Source: Sporosarcina pasteurii
GTDB lineage: Bacteria; Bacillota; Bacilli; Bacillales_A; Planococcaceae
Assembly: GCF_041295575.1 (NCBI RefSeq)
Contig: NZ_CP160452.1
Coordinates: 806,001 to 870,000, forward strand
Reading direction: 5' to 3'
Length of the DNA: 64,000 bases
This document shows positions 10,441 through 17,982 of this stretch, in pieces. Positions within the stretch are counted from its first letter, which is position 1. Each line of letters begins with the position of its first letter. Position numbers and translations under genes: made by a program. The notes below the pieces were generated by a model. The model ran no database searches and had not been told where the DNA came from. It saw only the letters and a program-made list of their open reading frames with translations.

Positions 10441-11403
10441 ATGGCACAACTCGTCAAGTTGCTCGATTATGTTTCTAGATATGAAAATGACTTAACGCGT
10501 TATCCAACCCAATTTCTCCGACTCAAACAGTATCAATGGAACCGGATGAAGATTCAGTGGGAAACAGGTGCAGAGCATACGTCGTCTGGGTCTGAAAAAG
10601 AACGAGAGATGGATGAGGGAGAAGAAAACCGTCAAAATCTATTCGCTTCACTTTTTAGGCTTTTTAAGGGAAGCAAAGAAGAGAGTGAAAAGGATAGTCA
10701 TGAAATAATCGAAGAAGACGAGAGTTTACATTTTAATCCCAACGTTATATATAACCCCGGATCGATTGAGCAACTACGCCAGCATTATTTAGATCAACTT
10801 TTTAATTTTCAAATAAAATGGGCGAGTTCCACGTTAATGGAACAGTCGCGTGTGGCGCCAAAATATATGAGAGATTCGTTATTACGCTCATTTCTCCAAA
10901 GTTTACCAGACAGTTATTTATTGTTTTACGAACCAATCATTAAACTACAAAAAGCACCTGTAGAATTAGATATTATCCTAATTACGCCCGTTGAATGCAT
11001 GTGTATTACAGTGTTAGAAGAGGAAGATTTGGCTGCATTCAGTGGAAGTGGCAGTCGCTTTTGGACCAAAAGACACGGGGCGGAAGAAGTGAAAGTATTA
11101 AATCCACTTCTTTCGTTAAATCGAATGACGAAGATTATTGCTCAGCTGTTTAAAGAGCAAGAGATAGACTTTCCGATAAAAAGGTATTTAATATCAAGGA
11201 ATGGTTATATTGATTATCCAATGGGCGGCTTTGATTTAGAGGTCATTGATAGACGCTATTATGGGGAGTGGTTCGATTCGATTGGTAAGCTCTCCACACC
11301 TTTGAAATATGCTCAGTTTCGAGCGGCTCAAGCCATTTTAGATGTAGGGCAAACAACTGCAATTAATCGATTATTAATCGAAGATGATGATATAGCGGAA
11401 TGA
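10441..11403 (+). CDS. NERD-like domain protein of unknown function
   Basis: Protein of 320 aa. Residues ~1-40 are basic and helical, ~45-100 form a strongly acidic, low-complexity insert, and ~100-320 look like a nuclease-related (NERD-like) fold: a helix, then VELDIILITP with an aspartate at the place of the metal ligand, a beta strand ITVLEEED, and a W..NPL-type segment further on. The usual lysine of the NERD motif E-x-K is not apparent, so activity is doubtful. ATG 10441 is 9 bases behind CGGAG; ATG 10435 is only 3 bases behind it. It sits between dat and ytnP and may be co-transcribed with ytnP. Family placement is tentative. Confidence 0.7.
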   Translation: MAQLVKLLDYVSRYENDLTRYPTQFLRLKQYQWNRMKIQWETGAEHTSSGSEKEREMDEGEENRQNLFASLFRLFKGSKEESEKDSHEIIEEDESLHFNPNVIYNPGSIEQLRQHYLDQLFNFQIKWASSTLMEQSRVAPKYMRDSLLRSFLQSLPDSYLLFYEPIIKLQKAPVELDIILITPVECMCITVLEEEDLAAFSGSGSRFWTKRHGAEEVKVLNPLLSLNRMTKIIAQLFKEQEIDFPIKRYLISRNGYIDYPMGGFDLEVIDRRYYGEWFDSIGKLSTPLKYAQFRAAQAILDVGQTTAINRLLIEDDDIAE

Positions 11404-11427
11404 CAATAGTAAAAGGGGAGTTTGTAA

Positions 11428-12291
11428 ATGGATCAATTTACATTTCACGATATGACATTAACTTGGTTGGATGGGGGCTTAAACTACTTAGACGGTGGGA
11501 CAATGTTTGGGCCAGTCCCGAAGATTCTTTGGTCTAAAAAATATGATGTTAACGAAAATAATTTAATTGAATTAACGGCTCATCCAATCTTGATTCAATA
11601 TCAAAATAAAAATATTTTAATTGATACGGGTCTTGGTAATGACAAACTTAGCGATAAAATGAAACGGAATTTAGGCATTGCGAATGAGTCAAGTGTGGTT
11701 AAAGGATTAAATGAACTCGAGTTACAACCAGCGGATATTGATATCATTTTAATGACACATATGCATAATGATCATGCAGCGGGACTCACGAAATGGGAAG
11801 GAGAGCAGCTTGTTTCTGTTTTTCCAAATGCTGAAATATATGCATCGCAAGTAGAGTGGGATGAAATGCGCGCACCTAATATCCGTTCTAAGAATACGTA
11901 TTGGAAAGAGAATTGGGCGCCAATTCAACATCAAGTGAAACCTTTCCAAAAACGAATGACAATTATACCGGGTATCGAAATGATTCATACAGGTGGTCAT
12001 AGTAATGGACATTGTGTTGTGAAATTAACGCAAAATGGGGAAACGATTTTACATATGGGAGATTTAATGCCGACCCATGCTCATAGTAACCCATTATGGG
12101 TGCTTGCTTATGACGATTATCCGATGGACTCAATCGCAGCGAAAGAAAAGTTAATGGAAGAAGGGTTAGAAGGTAATTATTGGTTTAGCTTTTACCATGA
12201 TGCCATCTATCGCCTTGTAAAGTGGGATGTGTCAGGAAAGAATATTGTAGAGAAAGTGAACCGTTCCAAGTATTCTCATGAAAAGGTTTGA
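11428..12291 (+). CDS. ytnP: metallo-beta-lactamase fold quorum-quenching lactonase (YtnP)
   Basis: A 287-aa metallo-beta-lactamase superfamily hydrolase. The zinc motif H-x-H-x-D-H is in [10 protein letters not shown] (about residues 110-119); further ligands are the histidine in TGGHSNGH (about 189-196) and the aspartate in HMGDLMP (about 210-216). B. subtilis YtnP hydrolyses acyl-homoserine lactone type signals and affects Streptomyces signalling. No signal peptide, so cytoplasmic. The ribosome site AAAAGGGGAG stands 7 bases before ATG. A symmetrical terminator at 12370 separates it from the convergent ytzB-like gene. Confidence 0.92.
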   Translation: MDQFTFHDMTLTWLDGGLNYLDGGTMFGPVPKILWSKKYDVNENNLIELTAHPILIQYQNKNILIDTGLGNDKLSDKMKRNLGIANESSVVKGLNELELQPADIDIILMTHMHNDHAAGLTKWEGEQLVSVFPNAEIYASQVEWDEMRAPNIRSKNTYWKENWAPIQHQVKPFQKRMTIIPGIEMIHTGGHSNGHCVVKLTQNGETILHMGDLMPTHAHSNPLWVLAYDDYPMDSIAAKEKLMEEGLEGNYWFSFYHDAIYRLVKWDVSGKNIVEKVNRSKYSHEKV

Positions 12292-12369
12292 TCTTGACCT
12301 TGAGTATGATGAGTAAAAAGAATTCCTGTGGATATATCAAGCTATATAACAAAAGCTGACAAAAATAGA

Positions 12370-12404
12370 CAAGTGAGGGAATCGTTAATCATTCCTTCAC
12401 TTGT
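12370..12404. terminator. bidirectional terminator between ytnP and ytzB-like gene
   Basis: Stem CAAGTGAGGGAAT/ATTCCTTCACTTG (one mismatch) with T-rich flanks on both sides, between convergent genes. Confidence 0.7.
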
Positions 12405-12429
12405 TTGAGTATAGTTGCCTTAAAAAGGT

Positions 12430-12744
12430 TTATAATTTCGTTAGCTCGACAACTGTTCCAGTCTTGGCATTTGCTGCAAACTCAAATTGTTCTAGGTCGC
12501 CGTTATGGATACGAGAAATTCCGCCGCGATAAACATCCATTGTAATCATTTTATTTTCGAAAGGTTCGGTTTTCATAACAATCCAAGATCCATCAATGGG
12601 TCCTTCTTTTTTAAACTCATCTTTAATATTGTTTAATACAGAATCTGCAGAAATGTATGGATTCGTACGATCTATCGCTTCTTTTACAACAACTCCAACC
12701 GCTACACCTGTGAGAATACCGGCAAGGAAATCTTTCAGTTTCAA
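12430..12744 (-). CDS. small PepSY-like protein with N-terminal membrane helix (YtzB-like)
   Basis: Protein of 104 aa. A hydrophobic helix at residues ~5-23 (DFLAGILTGVAVGVVVKEA) is followed by a small alpha/beta domain that resembles a single PepSY unit (WIVMKTEPFENKMITMDVYRGGI). The helix probably anchors it in the membrane with the PepSY-like part outside. The TTG at 12744 is chosen because it is 8 bases from AGGAGG; a TTG at 12750 is only 2 bases from it. The B. subtilis locus between ytnP and ytoP carries a gene of this kind (I believe ytzB). Function unknown. Confidence 0.75.
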   Translation of the reverse strand: MKLKDFLAGILTGVAVGVVVKEAIDRTNPYISADSVLNNIKDEFKKEGPIDGSWIVMKTEPFENKMITMDVYRGGISRIHNGDLEQFEFAANAKTGTVVELTKL

Positions 12745-12915
12745 AATCAAAACCTCCTATGTAGTCTTTTCCATAGTGTACCATAAAAATCAGAACGTCT
12801 GATAGTTGAATGAACGAAAAGATTGAGTCATGTTTTTGTGGGTACTATTTTAAGCGGAGGCTTTCTCTTCTTGAATAGTTAGGTATTCCAGTTTTAATAA
12901 TGCCAAATAAACTAT

Positions 12916-13043
12916 GTTGATTTCCGTTCCGAGCGGACGCGTTCCGTGGGGCGGGAGGTGAGCCTCCTCGTCGCTTCGCTCCTGCGGGGTCTCACCTGTC
13001 CCGCTAAATCCCACCGGAGTCGCCGCTCTGCACTCCAATCAAC
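12916..13043 (-). repeat. ~128-bp GC-rich intergenic repeat, copy 1
   Basis: Element bounded by GTTGATT...AATCAAC terminal inverted repeats, much richer in G+C than its surroundings. Its reverse complement aligns along the whole length with the element at 13503-13629, with the best conserved core around CCGCAGGAGCGAAGCGACG. No coding potential. Confidence 0.85.
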
Positions 13044-13415
13044 AGAGATTACCTTAAATATAAATTTCTAACGCATATAACTTATATATTTCTTATCGCT
13101 TTTTCAGCACTATTTTCAAGCATTTCTTTGTAACATTTAGGCGGTTTACCTTCAATCTGTGTTTCAAGTTTAACTTTCATTGTTCCACTAATGTTTTTAT
13201 AACTAACCCATCATTTAAGGCAACCATAAACTGAATTAATGCCTGAATGCCTCGTTCAGTAATAATTTCGACTCACTTTGATTACGGTTCTCGGCTAACT
13301 AATCTAGCTTTTAAAAGCTGGATTAACGCGTCTAAATAAGTTTATTGAAGCGTTCTAAATAAATCTGTTTCAATCTCTTACAATGTTGGTGGTTTCTAGT
13401 TGTTTTTAATCATGT

Positions 13416-13467
13416 GGGTTCTCCCTGTAGTGTTTTTCAGCAAACTTCACTAAGAGAACCCTTTTTT
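13416..13467 (+). terminator. terminator-like hairpin without an upstream gene
   Basis: GGGTTCTC (13416-13423) and GAGAACCC (13454-13461) form a stem followed by six Ts. No intact gene precedes it, so it may be the relic of a lost gene or mobile element end. Confidence 0.5.
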
Positions 13468-13502
13468 ATGCCTAAAAATCAAAATTATTCTATGTATATA
13501 CC

Positions 13503-13629
13503 AATTAATCGGAGTGGAAATCGGCGACTCCTGCGGGAACAGCGCGAGCTGAAAGCCCCGCAGGAGCGCAGCGACGAGGAGATTGAAGCCGTGCCCGCGG
13601 AAAGCGTCCGATTGGAACGGAGATTAATT
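13503..13629 (+). repeat. ~127-bp GC-rich intergenic repeat, copy 2 (inverted)
   Basis: Bounded by AATTAAT...ATTAATT. It aligns with the reverse complement of copy 1 throughout: CGGAGTG, CGGCGACTCC, the core CCCCGCAGGAGCG, GACGAGGAG and TTGGAACGGA are shared. Length differs by one base. Confidence 0.85.
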
Positions 13630-13771
13630 GTGTTATGGATTTTCACCTATCCCTCACAAACATTTTACTCATATGGGCGAAAAGTATTTCGATTTACAAA
13701 ATAAGATGGAAACTTTCAGAATAATCGTTTACACTAAAGGGCGTATATGAATGATTTGGGAGGCCGTATTC

Positions 13772-14845
13772 GTGAAAAAAGATACTTTGGACATGTTTAA
13801 AACGTTAACAGAATTACCAGGAGCACCTGGCAATGAGCACGCAGTTCGTAATTATATGCGCGGAGAATTAGAAAAGTATAGTGATGAAGTGGTTCAAGAT
13901 AATCTGGGTGGCATTTTTGGTGTTAGAAAAGGACCAGAGGACGGCCCACGAATTTTAGTTGCTGGTCATATGGACGAGGTAGGATTTATGGTAACTTCCA
14001 TCACTGCAAATGGAATGATCCGTTTTCAACCATTAGGGGGCTGGTGGAGCCAGGTCTTATTAGCACAACGTGTAGAAATTATTACAGATAAGGGTCCAGT
14101 CATTGGTGTTATCGGTTCTATTCCACCTCATCTATTGAGTGATGAAGTGAGGAGAAAACCGATGGATATAAAAAATATGTTGATTGACATTGGTGCAGAT
14201 GATAGAGAAGATGCAAAGAGAATTGGCATTCGCCCAGGACAGCAAATTGTACCGGTATGCCCATTCACGCCAATGGCAAATAATAAGAAGATTTTAGCGA
14301 AGGCTTGGGACAATCGTTATGGATGTGGATTGGCGATTGAACTATTAAAAGAAGTACATGGACAAACACTCCCGAACACTTTGTATTCAGGCGCCAACGT
14401 TATGGAAGAAGTTGGGCTTCGTGGTGCACAAGCTTCTGCAACGATGATTGATCCGGACTTGTTTTTTGCACTCGATGCAAGTCCAGCAAACGATGCTTCA
14501 GGGAATAAAAACGAATTTGGACAACTTGGGAAGGGAACGCTTCTGCGTATTGTCGACCGTTCGATGGTGACTCATCGTGGCATGCGCGAATTTATTTTAG
14601 ACACAGCCGAAACAAACGATATTCCATATCAATATTTTGTGTCACAAGGTGGGACAGATGCGGGACGAGTGCATACTGCCAATGAAGGAGTGCCAAGCGC
14701 AGTCATCGGTATATGTTCACGTTATATTCACACTGCTGCATCTATCATTCATACAGATGATTATGCTGCCGCAAAAGAATTACTCGTGAAACTTGTGCAA
14801 TCATGTGATAAGACAACTGTAGAAACAATCAAACGAAACGTCTAA
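13772..14845 (+). CDS. ytoP: M42-family glutamyl/leucyl aminopeptidase (YtoP)
   Basis: Metallo-aminopeptidase of 357 aa, M42 family, removing N-terminal residues from peptides in the cytoplasm. Visible di-metal site residues: histidine in AGHMDEVGF (about residues 65-73), aspartate in AWDNRYGCG (about 176-184), the glutamate pair in [10 protein letters not shown] (about 209-218), and aspartate in [13 protein letters not shown] 13772 is chosen because GGGAGG is 8 bases upstream; the in-frame ATG 13751 would include the ribosome site in the coding region. Preceded by the gene-free repeat region, followed by a terminator. Confidence 0.92.
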   Translation: MKKDTLDMFKTLTELPGAPGNEHAVRNYMRGELEKYSDEVVQDNLGGIFGVRKGPEDGPRILVAGHMDEVGFMVTSITANGMIRFQPLGGWWSQVLLAQRVEIITDKGPVIGVIGSIPPHLLSDEVRRKPMDIKNMLIDIGADDREDAKRIGIRPGQQIVPVCPFTPMANNKKILAKAWDNRYGCGLAIELLKEVHGQTLPNTLYSGANVMEEVGLRGAQASATMIDPDLFFALDASPANDASGNKNEFGQLGKGTLLRIVDRSMVTHRGMREFILDTAETNDIPYQYFVSQGGTDAGRVHTANEGVPSAVIGICSRYIHTAASIIHTDDYAAAKELLVKLVQSCDKTTVETIKRNV

Positions 14846-14848
14846 TGT

Positions 14849-14887
14849 AAAGCCGTCCTTTCGCAATTTGGGAAGGGCGGTTTTTTG
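14849..14887 (+). terminator. ytoP terminator
   Basis: Stem AGCCGTCCTTTC/GGGAAGGGCGGT (with G-T pairs) followed by six Ts. Confidence 0.8.
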
Positions 14888-14985
14888 GGTTCATTAAGGA
14901 GTTAATGGTACAGTATAGGCGCGTTCCTTATTTCCTTAGGTCTTAAATAGTATATTTAGCATTTGTTAACATCAGGAGTGAGTAG

Positions 14986-15510
14986 ATGGAATTTATAATA
15001 GGTTCAACGAATCAAGCAAAAGTACAGGCGGTTAAAAATGTGATCCGGCACTACTTTCCTAATGCGGAAGTAACAGCGATAGAAGCGAATTCTGGCGTTG
15101 CTGCTCAGCCATTTGGGGATGAAGAAGCAATCATGGGAGCGATGAACCGAGCGCAACAAGTGTATTCGAAAGAGAAAAATGTCATCGGTATTGGGTTGGA
15201 GGGCGGCGTACGTTTGTTAGGGGAAACGATGTATATTTGTAATTGGGGTGCACTCGTATTACCTACTGAACAAGTAATTACAGCTGGTGGTGCACAAATT
15301 CCGCTACCTAACGAAATTGCAAGTGAAATCCATCTAGGCAAAGAATTAGGCCCTGTAATTGACAGATATTTTAAAGCAAAAGGTCTAAGACAAAAAGAGG
15401 GAGCAATGGGTATGTTCACTGCTGGTACTGTTTCCAGAGTTGAATTGTTCACGCATATTATGCACCTATTGATTGGACAACTTCAATACAAGATGAACCA
15501 TGACTTTTGA
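14986..15510 (+). CDS. DUF84 family, YjjX-like inosine/xanthosine triphosphatase
   Basis: A 174-aa protein with the DUF84/NTPase fold. The N-terminal GSTNQAKVQAV (about residues 6-16) is the nucleotide-handling motif shared with Maf/HAM1-like pyrophosphatases, and GIGLEGGV (about 68-75) is the second conserved block. E. coli YjjX of this family removes non-canonical ITP/XTP. The ribosome site AGGAGTGAG precedes ATG by 6 bases. Stands alone between two terminator-flanked units. Substrate inferred from family only. Confidence 0.85.
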   Translation: MEFIIGSTNQAKVQAVKNVIRHYFPNAEVTAIEANSGVAAQPFGDEEAIMGAMNRAQQVYSKEKNVIGIGLEGGVRLLGETMYICNWGALVLPTEQVITAGGAQIPLPNEIASEIHLGKELGPVIDRYFKAKGLRQKEGAMGMFTAGTVSRVELFTHIMHLLIGQLQYKMNHDF

Positions 15511-15698
15511 TGATTTTTAAAAAATTCCAAGCGAGCCATAGTAAAAAAGTACGCAACGGTTGCAAGTACTGGGGAACATCTTTAAAATAGAGAAGGAGTT
15601 TTAAATAGAGGAATTGAATGTGTAAAAGCGGTATACAAAAGATTTAGAATTAACATTGTATGCTTGCATGCGAACATCATGATTGGAGGAAATACCAA

Positions 15699-16208
15699 AT
15701 GTTCCAAACGTGGAAATATATATTCCTAGTATCGGTTGCGGTTTTTTTACTTACGGGTTGTGGTAAATCGCTGGAAGACCAAGCTAGTGAAGGTATAAAA
15801 GCTGCAAGGGAAGCTTTTCATACGAATAATAAAGAACAAAATGAAGAAATTGAGGGAACTAAACTTTATAAACCAGTAGGATTCAATATAAGTGACGAAT
15901 CGGATGCGCAAAATATCGTACTTAATAAAGGAAAAGAAACCTTTATATTATTTGTTAATCCAAATGAAACGAAAGACAGTCAGCTATTTTATGAATTGTT
16001 GCATGCCAATGAAGAGGCGCATATTGTTGCTGAGGAGAAGTTTAGTGATGGAGATACTTTTGGTTTTGCCGCAATCGTCAATCATGGGAATGGAACGATT
16101 GAATTAATTGCCAGTGTTGGAGGCGCAAAAATCTCAACGCTCACAAACGAGAAGAATGTCGTTCGAAATTTAGAAGCGATGATGCAAATTGTTCGATCGA
16201 TTCGCTAA
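15699..16208 (+). CDS. putative lipoprotein of unknown function
   Basis: Protein of 169 aa starting with a typical lipoprotein signal: a basic residue at 6, a hydrophobic stretch from about 8 to 18, and lipobox LLTGC with the cysteine at residue 21. After cleavage it would be tethered to the outer face of the membrane. The next ~30 residues are charged and helical, then a compact alpha/beta domain follows (LYKPVGFNISDESDAQNIVL onward). ATG 15699 has TGGAGGAA 7 bases upstream. In B. subtilis thioredoxin-like ytpP occupies this place before ytpQ; this protein has no CxxC motif and is not a thioredoxin. No family recognised. Confidence 0.85.
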   Translation: MFQTWKYIFLVSVAVFLLTGCGKSLEDQASEGIKAAREAFHTNNKEQNEEIEGTKLYKPVGFNISDESDAQNIVLNKGKETFILFVNPNETKDSQLFYELLHANEEAHIVAEEKFSDGDTFGFAAIVNHGNGTIELIASVGGAKISTLTNEKNVVRNLEAMMQIVRSIR

Positions 16209-16233
16209 GTGTGAGATGAAATAATAATTTAAC

Positions 16234-16275
16234 GAACGGTCGCCTTTGAATTCAGGGTAGTGGCCGTTCATTTTT
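16234..16275 (+). terminator. weak terminator before ytpQ
   Basis: GAACGG/CCGTTC stem with long loop, followed by ATTTTT. It lies just upstream of the ytpQ ribosome site. Confidence 0.45.
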
Positions 16276-16293
16276 ATGAATGAAGGAGTTGGA

Positions 16294-17112
16294 ATGGTGA
16301 AATCTAAAGAACTTGTGGAAATACTTAAGAAAAGATTACCAAACGAGCATTATGAATGGCAATATGAACAAAAAGCAGATAAATTAAGATTAGATCATAT
16401 CGGTCTAAATAAAGGAATGGAAATATCACTTCCTGAAATCATCCGCAAATATAACCAAAAAAAAGAAGCAGCGATAGATGAAGTGGTTTATACGATTAAC
16501 GCAACATTTCGAGCGATGGAAATAGAAAAAGTGAAGGGTTTTAAAGACCAGAGCACAATTTACCCAGTCATTCGTTCCACTTCATTTGCAGAACAGACTT
16601 CCGCTGGTCATCGTTTTGTTATGAAAGATCATACAGCTGAAACGCGGATATATTATGCATTAGACTTAGGTGAAACGTATCGCCTTATTGACGAAAGTAT
16701 GCTTGAAGAATTAGGGAAATCGAGAGAAGAAATTATAGAAATTGCTTTGTTCAATGTACGCAGTTTGTCGACTAAAATGAAAACAGATGAAGTTGCCGGA
16801 AACATTTTCTATTTTGTAAATAATAATGATGGATACGACGCTAGCCGCATATTAAATCGGGCATTTCTAGCGGATATGGCAGCTAAAATAGAAGGGGATA
16901 TGACTGTTTCGGTTCCACACCAAGATGTGTTAATCATCGGTGACATTCGTAATAAAACAGGGTATGATGTGTTAGCACAAATGACGTTGCAGTTCTTTAC
17001 GAATGGAATTGTTCCAGTCACGTCATTGTCCTTCGTTTATGAAGACGAGCAATTAGAACCAATATTTATTATGGCAAAAAATCGTGTTGCACGGAAGAAA
17101 GGAAAAGAATGA
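16294..17112 (+). CDS. ytpQ: DUF1444 family protein YtpQ
   Basis: Protein of 272 aa that matches the DUF1444 family in size, composition and position upstream of ytpR and sftA. It is soluble, charged, with two alternating alpha/beta halves; no catalytic motif is apparent to me. ATG 16294 is 5 bases from AAGGAG, and a GTG at 16297 is an alternative; ATG 16276 overlaps the terminator stem and is rejected. The stop codon is one base before the ytpR start, indicating an operon. Function unknown in the family. Confidence 0.85.
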   Translation: MVKSKELVEILKKRLPNEHYEWQYEQKADKLRLDHIGLNKGMEISLPEIIRKYNQKKEAAIDEVVYTINATFRAMEIEKVKGFKDQSTIYPVIRSTSFAEQTSAGHRFVMKDHTAETRIYYALDLGETYRLIDESMLEELGKSREEIIEIALFNVRSLSTKMKTDEVAGNIFYFVNNNDGYDASRILNRAFLADMAAKIEGDMTVSVPHQDVLIIGDIRNKTGYDVLAQMTLQFFTNGIVPVTSLSFVYEDEQLEPIFIMAKNRVARKKGKE

Positions 17113-17113
17113 T

Positions 17114-17719
17114 ATGAATTTATTTTATAATGCGAACGGTGTAGGCGATGTACTACTTGTTCAATTAACAACAAACAATCCAAAAAACGTAAACATTACT
17201 TCTCACAATGATGTTGTCCTCATTCAAAACGCAGAAACAAATGAAGTTGTTGGTTTCAATTTATTCAAAGCAACTTCTTACGTAGAAATAGAAGGTAATG
17301 GGCAGATTGAGTTAACAGAAGAGATTGTTGAGAAAATACAACTTGCCTTAACTAAAAATGGCGCTGAATTAGTGTTAGATGTAGATCTTTCGCCTAAATT
17401 TGTGATTGGACAGGTTATGCGAAAAGAGAAGCATCCAAATGCTGATAAATTAAGTGTTTGTACAGTAGATGTAGGGGATGAGGAACTGCAAATTGTTTGC
17501 GGTGCAGCAAACGTTGCGGAAGACCAAAAAGTTGTTGTTGCAAAAGTAGGTGCGGTCATGCCATCAGGAATGATTATTCGTGATGCTGAATTACGTGGTG
17601 TTCCATCTACGGGGATGATTTGCTCAGCTTCCGAGTTAGCTATCCCGAATGCTGAGGAAAATGTAGGAATTCTCGTATTAGACGATAATGCGATTGTAGG
17701 CGAAGCGTTTCGTGCATAA
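17114..17719 (+). CDS. ytpR: tRNA-binding domain protein YtpR
   Basis: A 201-aa protein made of an N-terminal DUF4479-type domain (about 1-90) and a C-terminal EMAP/tRNA-binding OB-fold (about 95-200), the same fold found at the N-terminus of PheT and C-terminus of MetS. KFVIGQVMRKEKHPNADKLS marks the start of the OB-fold, and CSASELAI is a typical late motif. It starts one base after the ytpQ stop, with AAAGGA inside the ytpQ end as ribosome site. Known members bind tRNA non-specifically; precise role unknown. Confidence 0.92.
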   Translation: MNLFYNANGVGDVLLVQLTTNNPKNVNITSHNDVVLIQNAETNEVVGFNLFKATSYVEIEGNGQIELTEEIVEKIQLALTKNGAELVLDVDLSPKFVIGQVMRKEKHPNADKLSVCTVDVGDEELQIVCGAANVAEDQKVVVAKVGAVMPSGMIIRDAELRGVPSTGMICSASELAIPNAEENVGILVLDDNAIVGEAFRA

Positions 17720-17737
17720 GAGTTGTCGAGCCTCAAA

Positions 17738-17776
17738 GAAGCAGGTAAAGAAGTTTTCTTCTTCACCTGCTTTTTG
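17738..17776 (+). terminator. ytpQR terminator
   Basis: Stem AAGCAGGT...ACCTGCTT extended by AGAAG/CTTCT, followed by TTTTT. Confidence 0.82.
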
Positions 17777-17925
17777 ATGATTTACTGAAAGCAAATTTGT
17801 TTTTTAAAAGAACAGGTTGAATACTAGCGTTATTTCTCTAGTATAAAATTACTTTAGTAGCCCTCCTTTTCTTGTGAGTAAAGAAATGGATTGGCTGGTA
17901 CGTTCCTCTTATTTTGAGATATAAT

Positions 17926-17955
17926 TTGATTTCAATGTGAATAAACTGCTAAAAT
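17926..17955 (+). promoter_or_regulatory. sigma-A type promoter of sftA
   Basis: TTGATT (17926-17931), 18-base spacer and TAAAAT (17950-17955), 27 bases before the sftA start. Confidence 0.5.
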
Positions 17956-17982
17956 AGACTAATCGACATGGAAAGAGTGATT

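Larger units (their letters stand above)
12745..13771. other. gene-free 1-kb region between ytzB-like gene and ytoP
   Basis: No supportable gene. It contains two inverted ~128-bp repeats (12916-13043 and 13503-13629), a 459-bp AT-rich core between them with short minus-strand open frames that look like coding remnants, and a GGGTTCTC/GAGAACCC hairpin with T-run at 13416-13467. Open frames running through the repeats have GC-driven, low-quality translations and are not taken as genes. Confidence 0.7.

Noticed and set aside
12850..13038. 62-codon minus-strand frame across repeat copy 1
   Set aside because: Same reason: generated by the GC-rich repeat, not by coding selection.
13082..13180. 32-aa minus-strand micro-ORF
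   Set aside because: Coupled start/stop is suggestive but there is no ribosome site of quality and no recognisable family; kept only as a possible remnant.
13414..13704. 96-codon plus-strand frame across repeat copy 2
   Set aside because: Most of it is the intergenic repeat read in frame; no homology and no good ribosome site.
17278..17766. 162-codon open frame on the minus strand
   Set aside because: Lies antisense to ytpR, has no ribosome site, and its Ser/Thr/Pro-rich composition is typical of an antisense frame.
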